Shown in pieces: positions 41,084 to 52,336 of a stretch of DNA of 64,000 nt (position 1 is the first letter of the stretch; each line of letters opens with the position of its first letter). The DNA is taken from positions 682,001-746,000 of the forward strand of contig CAVXLZ010000001.1 in assembly GCA_963762825.1 (NCBI GenBank), in the 5' to 3' direction. A model generated the notes under the pieces. It saw only the letters and a list, made by a program, of their open reading frames with translations, ran no database searches and was not told the origin of the DNA. The DNA is from Miltoncostaea sp963762825 (lineage in GTDB: Bacteria > Actinomycetota > Thermoleophilia > Miltoncostaeales > Miltoncostaeaceae). The position numbers were made by a program, and so were the translations under genes.

Positions 41084-43294
41084 ATGGCGAAGGATCTCGC
41101 AAACCTCGATCTGGCTCTCGACTCGGCGGTGCCCGAGCTCGATCAGGTGATCGCAGAGGTGGCCGGGCACCACCCGGAGGTCGACAGCGATGCGCTGCGA
41201 CGTGCCTACACCTACGCGGAGGAGCACCACCGCACGCAGGTCCGCAACTCGGGTGAGCCCTTCATCACCCATCCGCTCGGCTGCGCGCGCATCTGCGCCG
41301 GGCTGGGACTCGACGGCACAGCGGTGGTGGCTGCGCTCCTGCACGACACCGTCGAGGACACGAGCGCGACGCTGCAGGAGATAGAGGCGGCCTTCGGACC
41401 CGAGGCGGCGGCGCTCGTGGACGGCGTCACCAAGCTCTCGAAGATCCACTTCGAGAGCCAGGAGGCCCACCAGGCCGAGAACTACCGCAAGCTGATCATC
41501 TCGATGTCGAGCGACATCCGCGTGCTGGTCGTGAAGCTCGCCGATCGCCTCCACAACATGCGCACGCTGGCGTACATGACCAAGCCGAAGCAGATCCAGA
41601 AGGCCAAGGAGACGCTCGAGGTCTACGCGCCGCTGGCCCACCGCCTCGGCATCCACTCGCTGAAGTGGGAGCTGGAGGATCTGGCGTTCGCCACGCTGCA
41701 CCCGCGCCGGTACAGCGAGATCCAGCAGATGGTCAACCAGCGCCGGCCCGATCGCGAGGCCTTCATCGAGGACGCGGGCGCAGGTCCTCGGGGAGGCGCT
41801 CGAGGAGGTGGGCATCCTCGGAGCGGAGATCACCGGCCGGGCGAAGCACTACTACTCGATCTACGAGAAGATGACCCGCAAGGGCAAGGAGTTCAACGAG
41901 ATCTACGACCTCACCGCCATGCGGGTGCTGGTCGACTCGGTGAAGGACTGCTACGGGGCGGTGGGCATCATCCACTCGCTCTGGAAGCCGCTGCCCGGGC
42001 GCTTCAAGGACTACGTCGCCATGCCCAAGCTGAACCTCTACCAGAGCCTGCACACCACCGTGATCGGCCCCGAGGGAAAGCCGCTCGAGATCCAGATCCG
42101 CACCTACGCCATGCACGCCACGGCAGAGTTCGGCGTCGCCGCCCACTGGCTCTACAAGGATGCGAGCGGAGGGGGCAGCCCTCATGGGTCGCTCGCATGA
42201 TGGACTGGCAGCGCGAGACCCACGACCCGAGCGAGTTCCTCGAGGCTCTGCGATCCGATCTCTACTCGGACGAGGTCTACGTCTTCACCCCCAAGGGCGA
42301 TGTGCGCGACCTACCCGCCGGCGCGACGCCCCTGGATTTCGCGTACGACGTGCACACGGACGTCGGGCACCGATGCGTCGGAGCGCCAAGGTCAACGGCC
42401 GGATCGTGCCGCTCGCCTACACCCTGCAGTCGGGCGACTTCGTCGAGATCCTCACCTCGAAGGCCTCGCGCGCGCCGTCGCGCGACTGGTTGCAGCTGGT
42501 CACGACCACCAAGGCCCGGTCCAAGATCAGCCAGTTCTTCCGCCGGGAGCGCCGCGAGGACGCCGAGCACCGCGGTCGCGAGATGCTGCAGGAGTCGCTC
42601 CGCAAGGCCGGGCTGCCGAGCCAGCGCGTGGCGGGGTCGCCGCTGTTGCTCGAGGTGATCCGCGAGCTGGGGTTCAAGAAGGCCGACGAGTTCTACATCT
42701 CGCTGGGGCTGGAGAAGACCTCGGTGCAGGTGGTGGTGAACAAGATCATCCAGCGTCTGCGGGCCGGCCAGGCCGTTGTCGACGACGCCCCTGCGGGGGT
42801 CGGAGCCGCGTGGGCGGCGCCCACACACCTCGACCGCCTCCAGCGAGTTGGGCATCGAGATCGACGGTCTCTCGGACGTGCTCGTGCGGCTGGCCAAGTG
42901 CTGCAAGCCGGTCCCCGGCGATCCGATCCTCGGCTACATCTCGCTCGGCCGGGGCATCACCATCCATCGCGAGGACTGCCCGAACGCGAAGGCGCTCAGG
43001 AAGAACCCGGAGCGGTTCACCCCGGTCACATGGACCGGCGCCAACCAGCAGTCCTTCCGGGTCGAGATCGCCATCGACGCCTGGGATCGATCGCGCCTTC
43101 TCGAGGACCTCTCGCGGGCGTTCGCCGAGGCGGGGGTCAACATCGTGTCCGCCAACGCCTCGATGGAGGACCAGATGGTGCACGATCGGTTCGTCGTCGA
43201 GGTCGGAGACATCGAGACCCTGAAGTCGTGCATCAACGGCCTGCGCCAGGTCGAATCGGTCTTCGACGCCTACCGGGTCACGCCGGGCTCCTAG
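41084..43294 (+). pseudogene. rel: Bifunctional (p)ppGpp synthetase/hydrolase Rel, four apparent frameshifts
   Basis: Stringent-response enzyme that makes and degrades (p)ppGpp. All domains are present in order: HD hydrolase (HHRTQVRNSGEPFITHPLGC, VAALLHDTVEDT, KLADRLHNMRTL), synthetase (GRAKHYYSIYEKM, YDLTAMRVLVDSVKDCYG, YQSLHTTVIGPEGK), TGS (EVYVFTPKGDVRDLPAGATP, AKVNGRIVPLAYTLQSGD) and C-terminal ACT (FRVEIAIDAWDRSRLLEDLS). Reading them through needs shifts near 41778 (extra G in GCGGGCG), 42170-42186 (in GGAGGGGG), 42378-42384 and 42780-42840. Since coding sense persists for 2.2 kb, sequence errors are more likely than a dead gene. Leaderless start after TATCGT. Confidence 0.85.
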
Positions 43295-43311
43295 GGCACT
43301 TCCCGGTCGAC

Positions 43312-43336
43312 GTCGCGGCCGCCCGCCCGCCGCGAC
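43312..43336 (+). terminator. Possible hairpin after rel
   Basis: GTCGCGG (43312-43318) and CCGCGAC (43330-43336) pair over 7 bp with an 11-nt loop in the 137-nt gap after rel. The stem is short and has no T-run. A second pair, CTTCCCG and CGGGAAG, lies just downstream. Confidence 0.35.
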
Positions 43337-43416
43337 TTCCCGTGGCAGGCCGGGGGGCTCGTTCGGGAAGGGCTCAGGACGAACATGGCGAGCCCCTGAT
43401 GGCCGCGCCCAACTGA

Positions 43417-43422
43417 TACGGT
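43417..43422 (+). promoter_or_regulatory. -10 box TACGGT for the LytR_C gene
   Basis: TACGGT ends 9 nt before the ATG at 43432. No ribosome-binding site is seen in between. Confidence 0.45.
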
Positions 43423-43431
43423 CCCGCGCCG

Positions 43432-44202
43432 ATGGCATGGCTCGATCTCGTGGTCCCCTCGGCGGCCATCCTCGCTCTCTTCGCGGTGGTGGCGCTGGTC
43501 GTGGTGGCCGTCATCCAGGGGCGCAGGCTGCGCCGTATCGAAGAGCGCCTGGCCGACGTCGGTGAGTCGGCGGTCGAGGCGCCTCTGCGGCGGATCGCCG
43601 AGCTCCAGGAGCGCCACGCCGTCTCGAGCGGCGTCACGCCCACCGCGGGGTCGATGCGCACCGCCGGACTGGTTGCCCTGGTGGCGGTGGCGCTCGTGGC
43701 CGGGATCGGCGGCGTCTGGTACCTCTTCGTGCGCGGGGACGCAGGAGCGGGGTCCAGCGCCGGAACGCCGGCGGCGACCACTGCGGGCACCACGGGCACC
43801 ACCCCGGTCGAGCCTCCGACCCCGGTCGACACCACCCTGGTGCCCGAGGAGGTGCCGGTGCTGCCCGACAAGAGCATCTACACGTTGACCGTCTTCAACG
43901 CGACCGGCATCGCCGGAGCAGCCGGGGATGTGGTGGCGCCTGCGTTGAGGGGGGAGGGCTGGACCGTCCCCGACGATGCCGTGCACGTCCAGAACGAGCC
44001 CGACGGCGTCACCGGCCTCAAGGATTCGGTCGTGATGTGGACCAAGGGCAAGCGCAGGGTGGCGTGGAGCGTGGCGAAGGATCTCGGGATCGCCCGCGCG
44101 CCGCGGGTCGACGGGTACACCGACAAGGAGATCGGCAACGCCGACGTGGTGGTGCTCGTCGGCCTCGACCTCGCGACCGGAGGGGTCACTCCGACCCCCT
44201 AG
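43432..44202 (+). CDS. LytR_C-domain membrane protein
   Basis: The 256 residues have two helices (AAILALFAVVALVVVAVI and GLVALVAVALVAGIGGVWYLF) joined by a charged linker. A Thr/Pro linker outside the membrane (TTAGTTGTTPVEPPTPVDTT) leads to a C-terminal LytR/CpsA_C-type domain (YTLTVFNATGIAGAAGDV, ADVVVLVGLDLA). In LytR-CpsA-Psr proteins this domain sits beside the ligase that attaches glycopolymers to the wall. Here the catalytic LCP domain is absent, so it may be a partner or sensor. It is convergent with metZ. Confidence 0.8.
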   Translation: MAWLDLVVPSAAILALFAVVALVVVAVIQGRRLRRIEERLADVGESAVEAPLRRIAELQERHAVSSGVTPTAGSMRTAGLVALVAVALVAGIGGVWYLFVRGDAGAGSSAGTPAATTAGTTGTTPVEPPTPVDTTLVPEEVPVLPDKSIYTLTVFNATGIAGAAGDVVAPALRGEGWTVPDDAVHVQNEPDGVTGLKDSVVMWTKGKRRVAWSVAKDLGIARAPRVDGYTDKEIGNADVVVLVGLDLATGGVTPTP

Positions 44203-44213
44203 CCTCGCCTCGG

Positions 44214-45403
44214 TCAGGCCTGCCGGAGCGCCTGTTCGAGGTCCTCGATCAGGTCGTCGGGATCCTCGAGGCCGACGGAGAGGCGGATGACCCCGCCGGT
44301 GATGCCGGCGGCGATCCGGGCATCGGGGGTCATCCGGCGGTGCGTGGTGGTCGCCGGGTGCGTGACCAGCGACTTCGCGTCGCCGAGGTTGTTCGAGATG
44401 TCGATCAGCCGGAGCGCGTCGAGCACGGCGAAGGCCCTCGCCTTGGCGCCCTCGTCCCCACCGGCCAACCGGAAGGTCACCACGCTCCCCCCGCCGCTCA
44501 TCTGCCGCAGCGCGAGGTCGTGTTGTGGGTGGCTCGGCAGGAACGGGTAGCGCACGGCGTCCACGCCCGGGTGCTCCTCGAGCACCCGGGCGATCCTCAG
44601 CGAGGAGGCGCACTGGTGATCCAGGCGAAGGCGCATCGTCTCGAGGCTCTTGAGCAGCACCCAGGCGTTGAAGGGGCTGATCGAGGGCCCCATGTGGCGC
44701 ATCAGGGGCTCGACGTATCCGCGTACGTAGGACGTGCGCCCGAGGATGGCTCCGCCCAGGACCCGCCCCTGGCCGTCGATGTGCTTGGTGGCCGAGTAGA
44801 CCACGATGTCGGCGCCGAGCGCGATCGGCTTCTGCAGCAGGGGGGTGGCGAAGACATTGTCCACGATGACCTTCGCGCCGGCCGCGTGAGCGATCTCGCA
44901 GACGGCGGGGATGTCGATGAGCTCCTGCATGGGGTTGGAGGGCGACTCGAAGAACACCACGGCCGCGGGGGTGGCGAGGGCATCTCGCCACTGATCCAGG
45001 TCGTGGCCGTCGACGAAGGTGGTCCGGATGTCCCAGCGCGGGAGGAACTCGTCCAGGATGCTGAGACACGAGCCGAAGAGGGCGCGGGACGCGACCACCC
45101 GGTCGCCCGCGTCGAGGATCGCGATCAGCGAGTTGAACACCGCGGCCATTCCGCTTGCCGTGGCGAAGCAGTCCTCGGCACCCTCCATCAGCCGCAGGCG
45201 CTCCTCGAAGGTGGTGACCGTCGGGTTGCCGTAGCGGGAGTAGACGTAGTGGTCGACCTCGCCGGCGAACGACGCCTCGGCCTCGGCGGCGGAGGCGTAG
45301 GTGTAGCCCTGGGTCAGGAAGAGCGCCTCGGAGGTCTCCGCGAAACCGGTGCGGTTCACGCCGCCGCGCACGGCTCGGGTGTCGGGTCGCCAGCCCGGGT
45401 CGG

Positions 45404-45407
<4 letters not shown>
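44214..45407 (-). CDS. metZ: O-succinylhomoserine sulfhydrylase / Cys-Met PLP enzyme
   Basis: PLP enzyme of the cystathionine gamma-synthase family, 397 residues. It is predicted to make homocysteine from O-succinyl (or O-acetyl) homoserine and sulfide in methionine synthesis. Motifs: EVDHYVYSRYGNPTVTTFEE, ATASGMAAV (phosphate site), IVDNVFATPLLQKP, and the PLP Lys208 in VVYSATKHIDGQGRVLGG. KHIDGQGR is more like MetZ than MetB. Its start overlaps the end of hyuB by 4 nt, so it is the third gene of the hyuA-hyuB operon. That partnership is unusual and may mean a different sulfur or lyase substrate. Confidence 0.88.
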
Positions 45408-46998
<1,591 letters not shown>

Positions 46999-47002
<4 letters not shown>

Positions 47003-48900
47003 TCCGTGCGCTCCATCGTGATCGCGCCGCCCCCGTCCACCCGGGCCATCCACCCGGGCGCCACCCAGCAGGTGGCGCCCTCCATTGGGACGACCGCCGG
47101 CCCCACGATCTCCGGGCCCGGCGCGCCGGCAGGAAGATCCGGATCTACCCCGGGCCGCTCGGCCGCGAGCCGCAGGCTGACCGCCTCCACGGTGCGCGCC
47201 GGGTCGGCGTCCCCGTACCGGTCGCGGTGGGCGGCGTGGAAGGCCTCGGCCAGGTGAGCCTCAGGCGCCCGGGGATCCCAGGGGATCGTCAGCGCGTAGC
47301 TCTGGCCGACATAGCGACAGTCTGCCGCAGCGGTCTGCGCGGCCCCGGGGATCTCGCCACCCGCCCGGGCGATCAGCGGGTCGAGCAGGGGCGCCATCCT
47401 CCCGTCACCGACCGGGATCAGGACGGTCTGCACGTAGTCGCGCCGCTCTCCGGCCATCACGAGACCGAGCGCCGCCAGCACCCCCGCGGCGGGGGGCGCG
47501 ATGACCCGCTGCACGCCGAGCTCGTCGGCCACCGCACAGGCGTGCAGCGGCCCGGCCCCGCCGAAGGCGATCAGGGTGGCCCCGCGGGGGTCCTCGCCCC
47601 GCTCGACGCTCACCAGCCGCAGGGCACGCACCATCTCCAGCACCGCGACGGTGACGATGCCCTCGGCGCACTCCTCCAGCCCCAGCCCGAGCTCGGTCGC
47701 CAGCCGCCCCACGGCGGCGCGGGCGGCCGCTGCATCGAGCCGGATCGCGCCGCCGAGCGCGGCTGCGAGCGGCAGACGCCCGAGCACCACGTCGGCGTCG
47801 GTCACGGTCGGAAGCTCTCCGCCGAGGCCGTACGCGGCCGGGCCGGGGCGCGCGCCGGCCGACTGGGGGCCGACCCTCAGCGCCCCGCCCGAGTCGGCCC
47901 ACGCCACGCTCCCGCCGCCTGCCGAGACCGTTGTGACGTCGAGCATCGATATGTGGATCGGATGGCCGGCGATGACGGTGCCGCTGGTCCGCGCGGGCTC
48001 GCCGTCGGTGACGAGCGCGACATCGCACGAGGTCCCGCCCATGTCGAAGGTCAACGCGAGCCGGTGCCCCTCGTCCGCTGCGAGCCGGGCCGCCCCGATC
48101 ACGCCCCCGGCCGGTCCGCTCAGGACGGTCCAGGCCGCGTGCTCGGCCGCTTCCCCGATCGGCAGCACTCCACCGCTCGACTGCATGATGGCCGGCGACG
48201 GCAGGCCCTCGGCCGCCGCGCGCCCGGCGAGCCGCGCCAGGTACGTGCCGAGCACGGGGGTCAGATAGGCGTCGACGACGGTCGTCGAGATCCGCTCGTA
48301 CTCGCGGATCTCCGGGAGCACCTCGCTCGAGACGCTCACGTGGACACCCGGGAGCGCCTCCCGTAGGGCCTCGGCCACGGCGCCCTCATGCCCGGGGTGG
48401 GCGAAGGAGAAGAGCAGGCCCACGGCCACGGCCCGCGCGCCCTCTGCGCGCACGGCCTCCACCACCCTCACGAGCGAGGCCTGCTCCAGGGGCCGGATGA
48501 CTCCCTGCGGCCCGCAGCGCTCGGCCACCTCATGGGTCCGCTCGGGGGGGACGAGCGCCGCCGGATGGTGCGCACCGAGCCGGTACAGGTGGGCCCGGTC
48601 CTGCCGGCGGAGCTCGAGCACATCGCCGAAGCCCTCGGTGGCCACCAAGCTCGTCCGCGCTCCGGTCCCCTCCAGGAGCGCGTTCGTCCCGACCGTCATG
48701 CCGTGGGCGAAGCGGGTGACCGCCCCCGGGGCGAGGCCCGCCTGCTCCAGGGTGGCGAGGACCGCCGCGATCACGCCCTCGCTCTGGTCTGCCGGGGTCG
48801 TCGGCACCTTCGCGGTCACGAGGCGACCGCCGGTGACGAGCACCGCGTCCGTGAAGGTGCCACCGACATCGACGCCCACCAGGTGCTCGGGTCGTATCAT
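46999..48900 (-). CDS. hyuA: Hydantoinase/oxoprolinase subunit A (HyuA)
   Basis: ATP-using alpha-type subunit, 633 residues. The N-terminus LVGVDVGGTFTDAVLV is the phosphate-binding loop of the ASKHA fold. Next are RFAHGMTVGTNALLEGTGA, LPEIREYERISTTVVDAYL, TVLSGPAGGVIGAARL and LTFDMGGTSCDVALV (second phosphate motif), with GGAGPLHACAVADELGV late. It phosphorylates the amide or lactam oxygen so HyuB can help hydrolyse it. Leaderless start: TAGTCT lies 9 nt before the ATG at 48900. It is the first gene of a three-gene operon with hyuB and metZ. Confidence 0.94.
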
Positions 48901-48909
48901 CGCCCGCGC

Positions 48910-48915
48910 AGACTA
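48910..48915 (-). promoter_or_regulatory. -10 box TAGTCT of hyuA-hyuB-metZ
   Basis: The minus-strand TAGTCT ends 9 nt before the ATG at 48900. It is the only promoter-like element before the operon. Confidence 0.5.
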
Positions 48916-48950
48916 GTCGTAGTCGAGGAGTTCGGATCCGCACCCTCCGT

Positions 48951-49797
48951 CTGGCGCTTGCCCTGCTCGCCCTCTCCGCCGCACCCGCCGCTGCGCAGGT
49001 CACCGCGCCCGGCGGGAGGCTTCTGCTGGCTCCCAGGGTGCTGTCGCCGGGGCCGCCCAACGGGGATCTCTCCCTGGGCCTCGAGGGCTGGACCCTCGAA
49101 GGGCGCGATCCCCCGCTCCTGCTCGCGCCCGGCGCGCGGCTGGTGGGCAACCCGACGCTCGTCTCACCGCCGCTCGCGATCCCCGTCACGGCTCAGACCC
49201 TGCGCATCACGGCGCGCGCGAAGGGGAGTGGGGGTCTTCTCGCGGTGCGCGCACGCCCCGAGGACGGCTCGGCGGAGGTCCCTCTCGGCATGCTCGAGCT
49301 CGGTGCCCGCCGCCGGTCGTGGCCCGTGGGGGCCGCAGCCGTCGCCGGGCGCACGGTACGTGTGGTGCTCGATCCGGTGCCCGCCCTGGGTACCAGCGTG
49401 GACATCCTCCGTGTCGGCCCCGTGACATCTTCCCTCGCCGGCTGGGCCGTGGAGCGGGGGGCACTGGAGGTGAAGGGCGCACGCGGACGGCGCACCGTGC
49501 GCGTGGGCGACGAGCCCCTCATCCTCCGGTCACCGACCTATCGCGCGACTGCAGCTCCGCGGCGACGCACCGTGTCGGTGGAGGTGCGCGGTGACGGCGT
49601 CGTGCGGGTGGCGGCGGCCGGCCGGCGCGCGGCCCGCCGCGCCGGAGCGGCCTGGCGGCGGGTGGAGATCGTCCTCCCGACGCCGCTCCCGTGTGGCCCT
49701 CGCGCTGCGCGTCGTGGCGGCGCCCGGCCCCGGAGGCCTCGAGCTGCGCAGGCTGGGGGCCCTGAGGTTCAGAAGCCCTGGACGGTCGGGCGCATGA
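48951..49797 (+). CDS. Secreted beta-rich protein, no normal start, one frameshift
   Basis: Function not recognised. The in-frame sequence RTLRLALALLALSAAPAAAQ is a clear signal peptide, but no ATG, GTG or TTG precedes it in frame. GAGGAG at 48925-48930 points to an ATC at 48936, and a CTG lies at 48951. The body is beta-rich, carbohydrate-binding-like (LSLGLEGWTLEG, LRITARAKGSGGLLAVRA, RTVRVVLDPVPALG). Near 49680 the frame must shift to continue into VALALRVVAAPGPGGLELRR and the stop at 49797. Both faults together suggest small sequence errors. It is divergent from hyuA. Confidence 0.55.
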
Positions 49798-50461
49798 GGA
49801 TCTCGTTGACGTCCACGTGGGGCGGCTGCTGGATGGCGAAGATGATGGTCCGGGCGACGTCGTCGGCCGTCAGCTGGGCGCCGCCCACCGGCTCGTCGTA
49901 GAAGGCCGTCTCCACCGTCCCCGGGGAGATGAGGGTCACGCGTACCCCGCTGCCGTCGAGCTCCTGGCGCGCCGCCTCGGACATCGCCGTCACGGCCCAT
50001 TTGGTCGCCGAGTAGAGCGACCCCGGGGCCACCTTCCGGCCGGCGACCGAGCCCATCAGCAGCAGGTGACCTCTGCGGGTGCGCAGCTCCTCGATGCAGG
50101 CACGCACGGTGAGGGCCGCGCCGAGTACGTTCGTGAGCACCATCTCGCGCCAGTGCTCGGGGGACTCGGCCAGGAAGCCGCGCTTGGCACCGAATCCGGC
50201 ATTGGCGAACGCCACGTCGATGCCTCCGAACGCCTCGACGGCACGGCGGACCATCGCCTGCTGCTGGGTCCACTCGGTGACGTCGCATTCGACGGGGAGG
50301 GCCCGCTCCGCTCCTCCGAGCTCCGCGGCGAGCTCCTCGAGGCGCCCGAGCGAGCGCGCGGCGAGGACCACCCGGAACCCCGCGCCCGCGGCCGCCCGTG
50401 CAGTGGCTTCACCGATCCCGCTCGATGCCCCCGTGATCAGCACGACGCGGCTCTCTGGCAT
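49769..50461 (-). CDS. Short-chain dehydrogenase/reductase (SDR)
   Basis: NAD(P)-dependent oxidoreductase of the classical SDR family, 230 residues. It has the cofactor motif VLITGASSGIGEATARAAAG, the NAG element in VAFANAGFG, the catalytic Ser in LLMGSVAGRK, and YSATKWAV (YxxxK). AARSLGRLEEL after the second strand has an Arg that often favours NADPH. The substrate is unknown. It is the third gene of a minus-strand operon behind two zinc-ribbon genes: the upstream stop is 2 nt away, and GAGGGG precedes the ATG. Confidence 0.88.
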   Translation of the reverse strand: MPESRVVLITGASSGIGEATARAAAGAGFRVVLAARSLGRLEELAAELGGAERALPVECDVTEWTQQQAMVRRAVEAFGGIDVAFANAGFGAKRGFLAESPEHWREMVLTNVLGAALTVRACIEELRTRRGHLLLMGSVAGRKVAPGSLYSATKWAVTAMSEAARQELDGSGVRVTLISPGTVETAFYDEPVGGAQLTADDVARTIIFAIQQPPHVDVNEILMRPTVQGF

Positions 50462-50463
50462 GT

Positions 50464-51296
50464 CTACCCCTCGATGCGGCGGGCGTATGCCGATGGGAAC
50501 TCCGGACGGAGCTTGGCCGCCTGCCCGATGGCTGTGCTTCGGGAGTCGTAGATGCCCGAGAACACGACCCAGTAACCCGAGCGAAGCCCCGAGTGGTCCG
50601 AGGAGAAGAGCACTCCGGCGGGATTGCCCCCTCCGGCGACCCTGCTCTTGGCCGAGCGCGCGTCGCTCTCGCTGCGCACCGCGGCGAGCACGGCCGTCCA
50701 GGCGTTCCTGCCGATCGGCCAGTCGGAGTGCGCCCGACGCCGGCTCGGGCGTCGGGGTGGGGGTCGGGGATGGGGGTGGGGGTCGCGTCGCTCGTTGACC
50801 CGGGCGTCGATCCGGACGGCCCGGTGACCGTGTCGAAGCCGGTCGTGGCTGCGGTGCCCGGGATCGTGGACACCGGCGCCGTGGGCGTCGTGACCGACGT
50901 GTCGGCGGGCAGCGGGCCGGTATCCGGGAGCGCGGTGATGGTGGGCGTCGTGCCCCCGGGAAAGGCCGTCGGTGCGCTCTGGCCGGAGGTGACGGCCGGG
51001 CCGGCCGCCGTTTCGTCGTCCCGGAGCAGCGCGTAGGCGAGGATGCCCGCTCCGAGCCCCAGCACGATCATCGCCCCCGCGAGGACGGCCGGCATGCGTC
51101 CGCGGCGCAGGCGCGGGGCGAGCGGCGTTGGCGAGCCGCACTCGAGGCAATAGGTCTGGTCGCTCTCGAGCTCAGCGCCGCAGACCCGGCAGTCGGGCGG
51201 CGCGGAGGGTGGGTCCCCGCCCGCCTGATCGTCACCCTCCCCGGAGGCGAACCAGCGCTGGGCCCCCTCCCAGCCGGTGGGCCTGTCCTCGCTCAC
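50464..51296 (-). CDS. Zinc-ribbon, single-helix, SPOR-like protein, one frameshift
   Basis: An N-terminal zinc ribbon (CRVCGAELESDQTYCLECG, two CxxC pairs) is followed by a basic stretch, one helix (AVLAGAMIVLGLGAGILAYAL), a Thr/Pro-rich outer linker, and a C-terminal region (AGVLFSSDHSGLRSGYWVVFSGIYDSR is split by the core WVVFSGIY) like the SPOR domain that binds septal peptidoglycan. The linker meets the SPOR frame only after a shift near 50745-50775, in a run of G5 blocks. The GTG at 51296 overlaps the upstream gene. A cytosolic metal site linked to a wall-binding domain would suit a division or wall sensor. Confidence 0.72.
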
Positions 51297-51898
51297 GTCG
51301 ACTCGCGGAAGGAGATGACCGCGGTCACCTGGTCGTCGCCCCCGACCGGGGGCGGGACCACCTGGGTACCGCACTGCCAACAGAAGCGCGCCTCGGCCTG
51401 GAACGGGGTGCGGCAGGTGAGGCAGCAGCCCACCGACGGGTCGGGGGCCTGTGGGTGCCGTCGCTCCTGCCGCTCGCGCTCGACCTCGCTCAGTCGCACG
51501 TCGATGTCGCGAACCGTGTCGTCCAGCTCGGCCACCTCGACCGCCCGTGCGCGGAGGACGCCCTCGGGAAGCAGGTCGTGGCGGTAGAGCTCGAAGGCGA
51601 GGCCTCCGAGGTGGTAGAGGGATTCCTCGCGCTGGCTGAGCAGGTGGCGCCGGTCTCGTCGCAGGCGCCGTGGCCCGGCGGGGCGGGCCGGCTGCGGGAT
51701 CGCCTCGGTCTGCTCGGAGCCCTCGGCCGGCTCGGAGCTCTCGGCCGCGGGCTCGGGCCCCTCCTGCGCCGTCGGTTCGGGGCGATCGCGTCGAAAGCCC
51801 CAACGCCGCCCCACGGGCTCGGGTGCGGCGGGTGCATCCTCCCCGGCACGGGCGTCGTCGTCGGTCGTCTCGTCGTCTGGTGGGGGGTGCGCGCTCAT
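51293..51898 (-). CDS. Acidic protein with C-terminal zinc ribbon
   Basis: Not recognised. From the ATG at 51898 it has about 201 residues. The first 80 are acidic and Pro/Glu-rich (PDDETTDDDARAGEDAPA). A helical region follows (LYHLGGLAFELYRHDLLPEG, then ELDDTVRDIDVRLSEVERER, coiled coil). The C-terminal zinc ribbon is CCLTCRTPFQAEARFCWQCG. No membrane helix. Its stop overlaps the GTG of the next zinc-ribbon gene by 4 nt, so the two ribbons are made together. An upstream ATG at 51913 is possible. Confidence 0.72.
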   Translation of the reverse strand: MSAHPPPDDETTDDDARAGEDAPAAPEPVGRRWGFRRDRPEPTAQEGPEPAAESSEPAEGSEQTEAIPQPARPAGPRRLRRDRRHLLSQREESLYHLGGLAFELYRHDLLPEGVLRARAVEVAELDDTVRDIDVRLSEVERERQERRHPQAPDPSVGCCLTCRTPFQAEARFCWQCGTQVVPPPVGGDDQVTAVISFREST

Positions 51899-51957
51899 CG
51901 TGTCGGCTGGCATCGTAACGGGCCCCCACGGTCGCGACGGACTCCGGCGTTGTGACA

Positions 51958-51963
51958 TATCCT
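51958..51963 (+). promoter_or_regulatory. -10 box TATCCT of the XRE-like gene (leaderless)
   Basis: TATCCT ends 6 nt before the GTG at 51970. The gene is divergent from the zinc-ribbon operon. Confidence 0.5.
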
Positions 51964-51969
51964 GGCGCG

Positions 51970-52305
51970 GTGAGCGCCGAACCCGCGCTGGAATGGAGCA
52001 CCGAGCCCTTCGGACCGGCCCTTCGCGCGGCTCTGCGGGCCCGAGGGATGAGCTTTCGTGACCTCGAGAGCCGGTCGCTCGTGCCGGTCGGGAACCTCCA
52101 CGATCACGTCAGCGGCAAGCGCGGCGTCCCGGGGGACGACCTCATGGGCCGAATCGCGGCCGGTGTGCACGTGGAGCCGTCCTACTTCCGGGAATGGCGC
52201 GAGCGCCGGTTGATCGAGGCCCTCCACGACGTCCCCGAGCTGGAGCTCGAGCTCTCGCGGCAGGTGGCCGAGGGCCGCCTCGGCCGATCCGGCGGCTCGC
52301 TGTGA
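51970..52305 (+). CDS. XRE-like helix-turn-helix protein
   Basis: Small DNA-binding protein of 111 residues. The region LRAALRARGMSFRDLESRSL then VGNLHDHVSGKRGVPGDDLMGRIAAGVHVEP follows the five-helix lambda-repressor/XRE layout: helix, turn, recognition helix ending in SGKRG. The C-terminus is a short charged helix (ELELELSRQVAEGR). The target is unknown; the divergent zinc-ribbon operon 70 nt away is the first candidate. GTG start, leaderless. Confidence 0.75.
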   Translation: MSAEPALEWSTEPFGPALRAALRARGMSFRDLESRSLVPVGNLHDHVSGKRGVPGDDLMGRIAAGVHVEPSYFREWRERRLIEALHDVPELELELSRQVAEGRLGRSGGSL

Positions 52306-52336
52306 CGCGGGCCGCACCGATGGCCGGAGGCTCGAT

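Noticed and set aside
41084..43294. Programmed ribosomal frameshifting in rel
   Set aside because: Four shifts with no conserved slippery site and no known case in rel; sequence errors are simpler.
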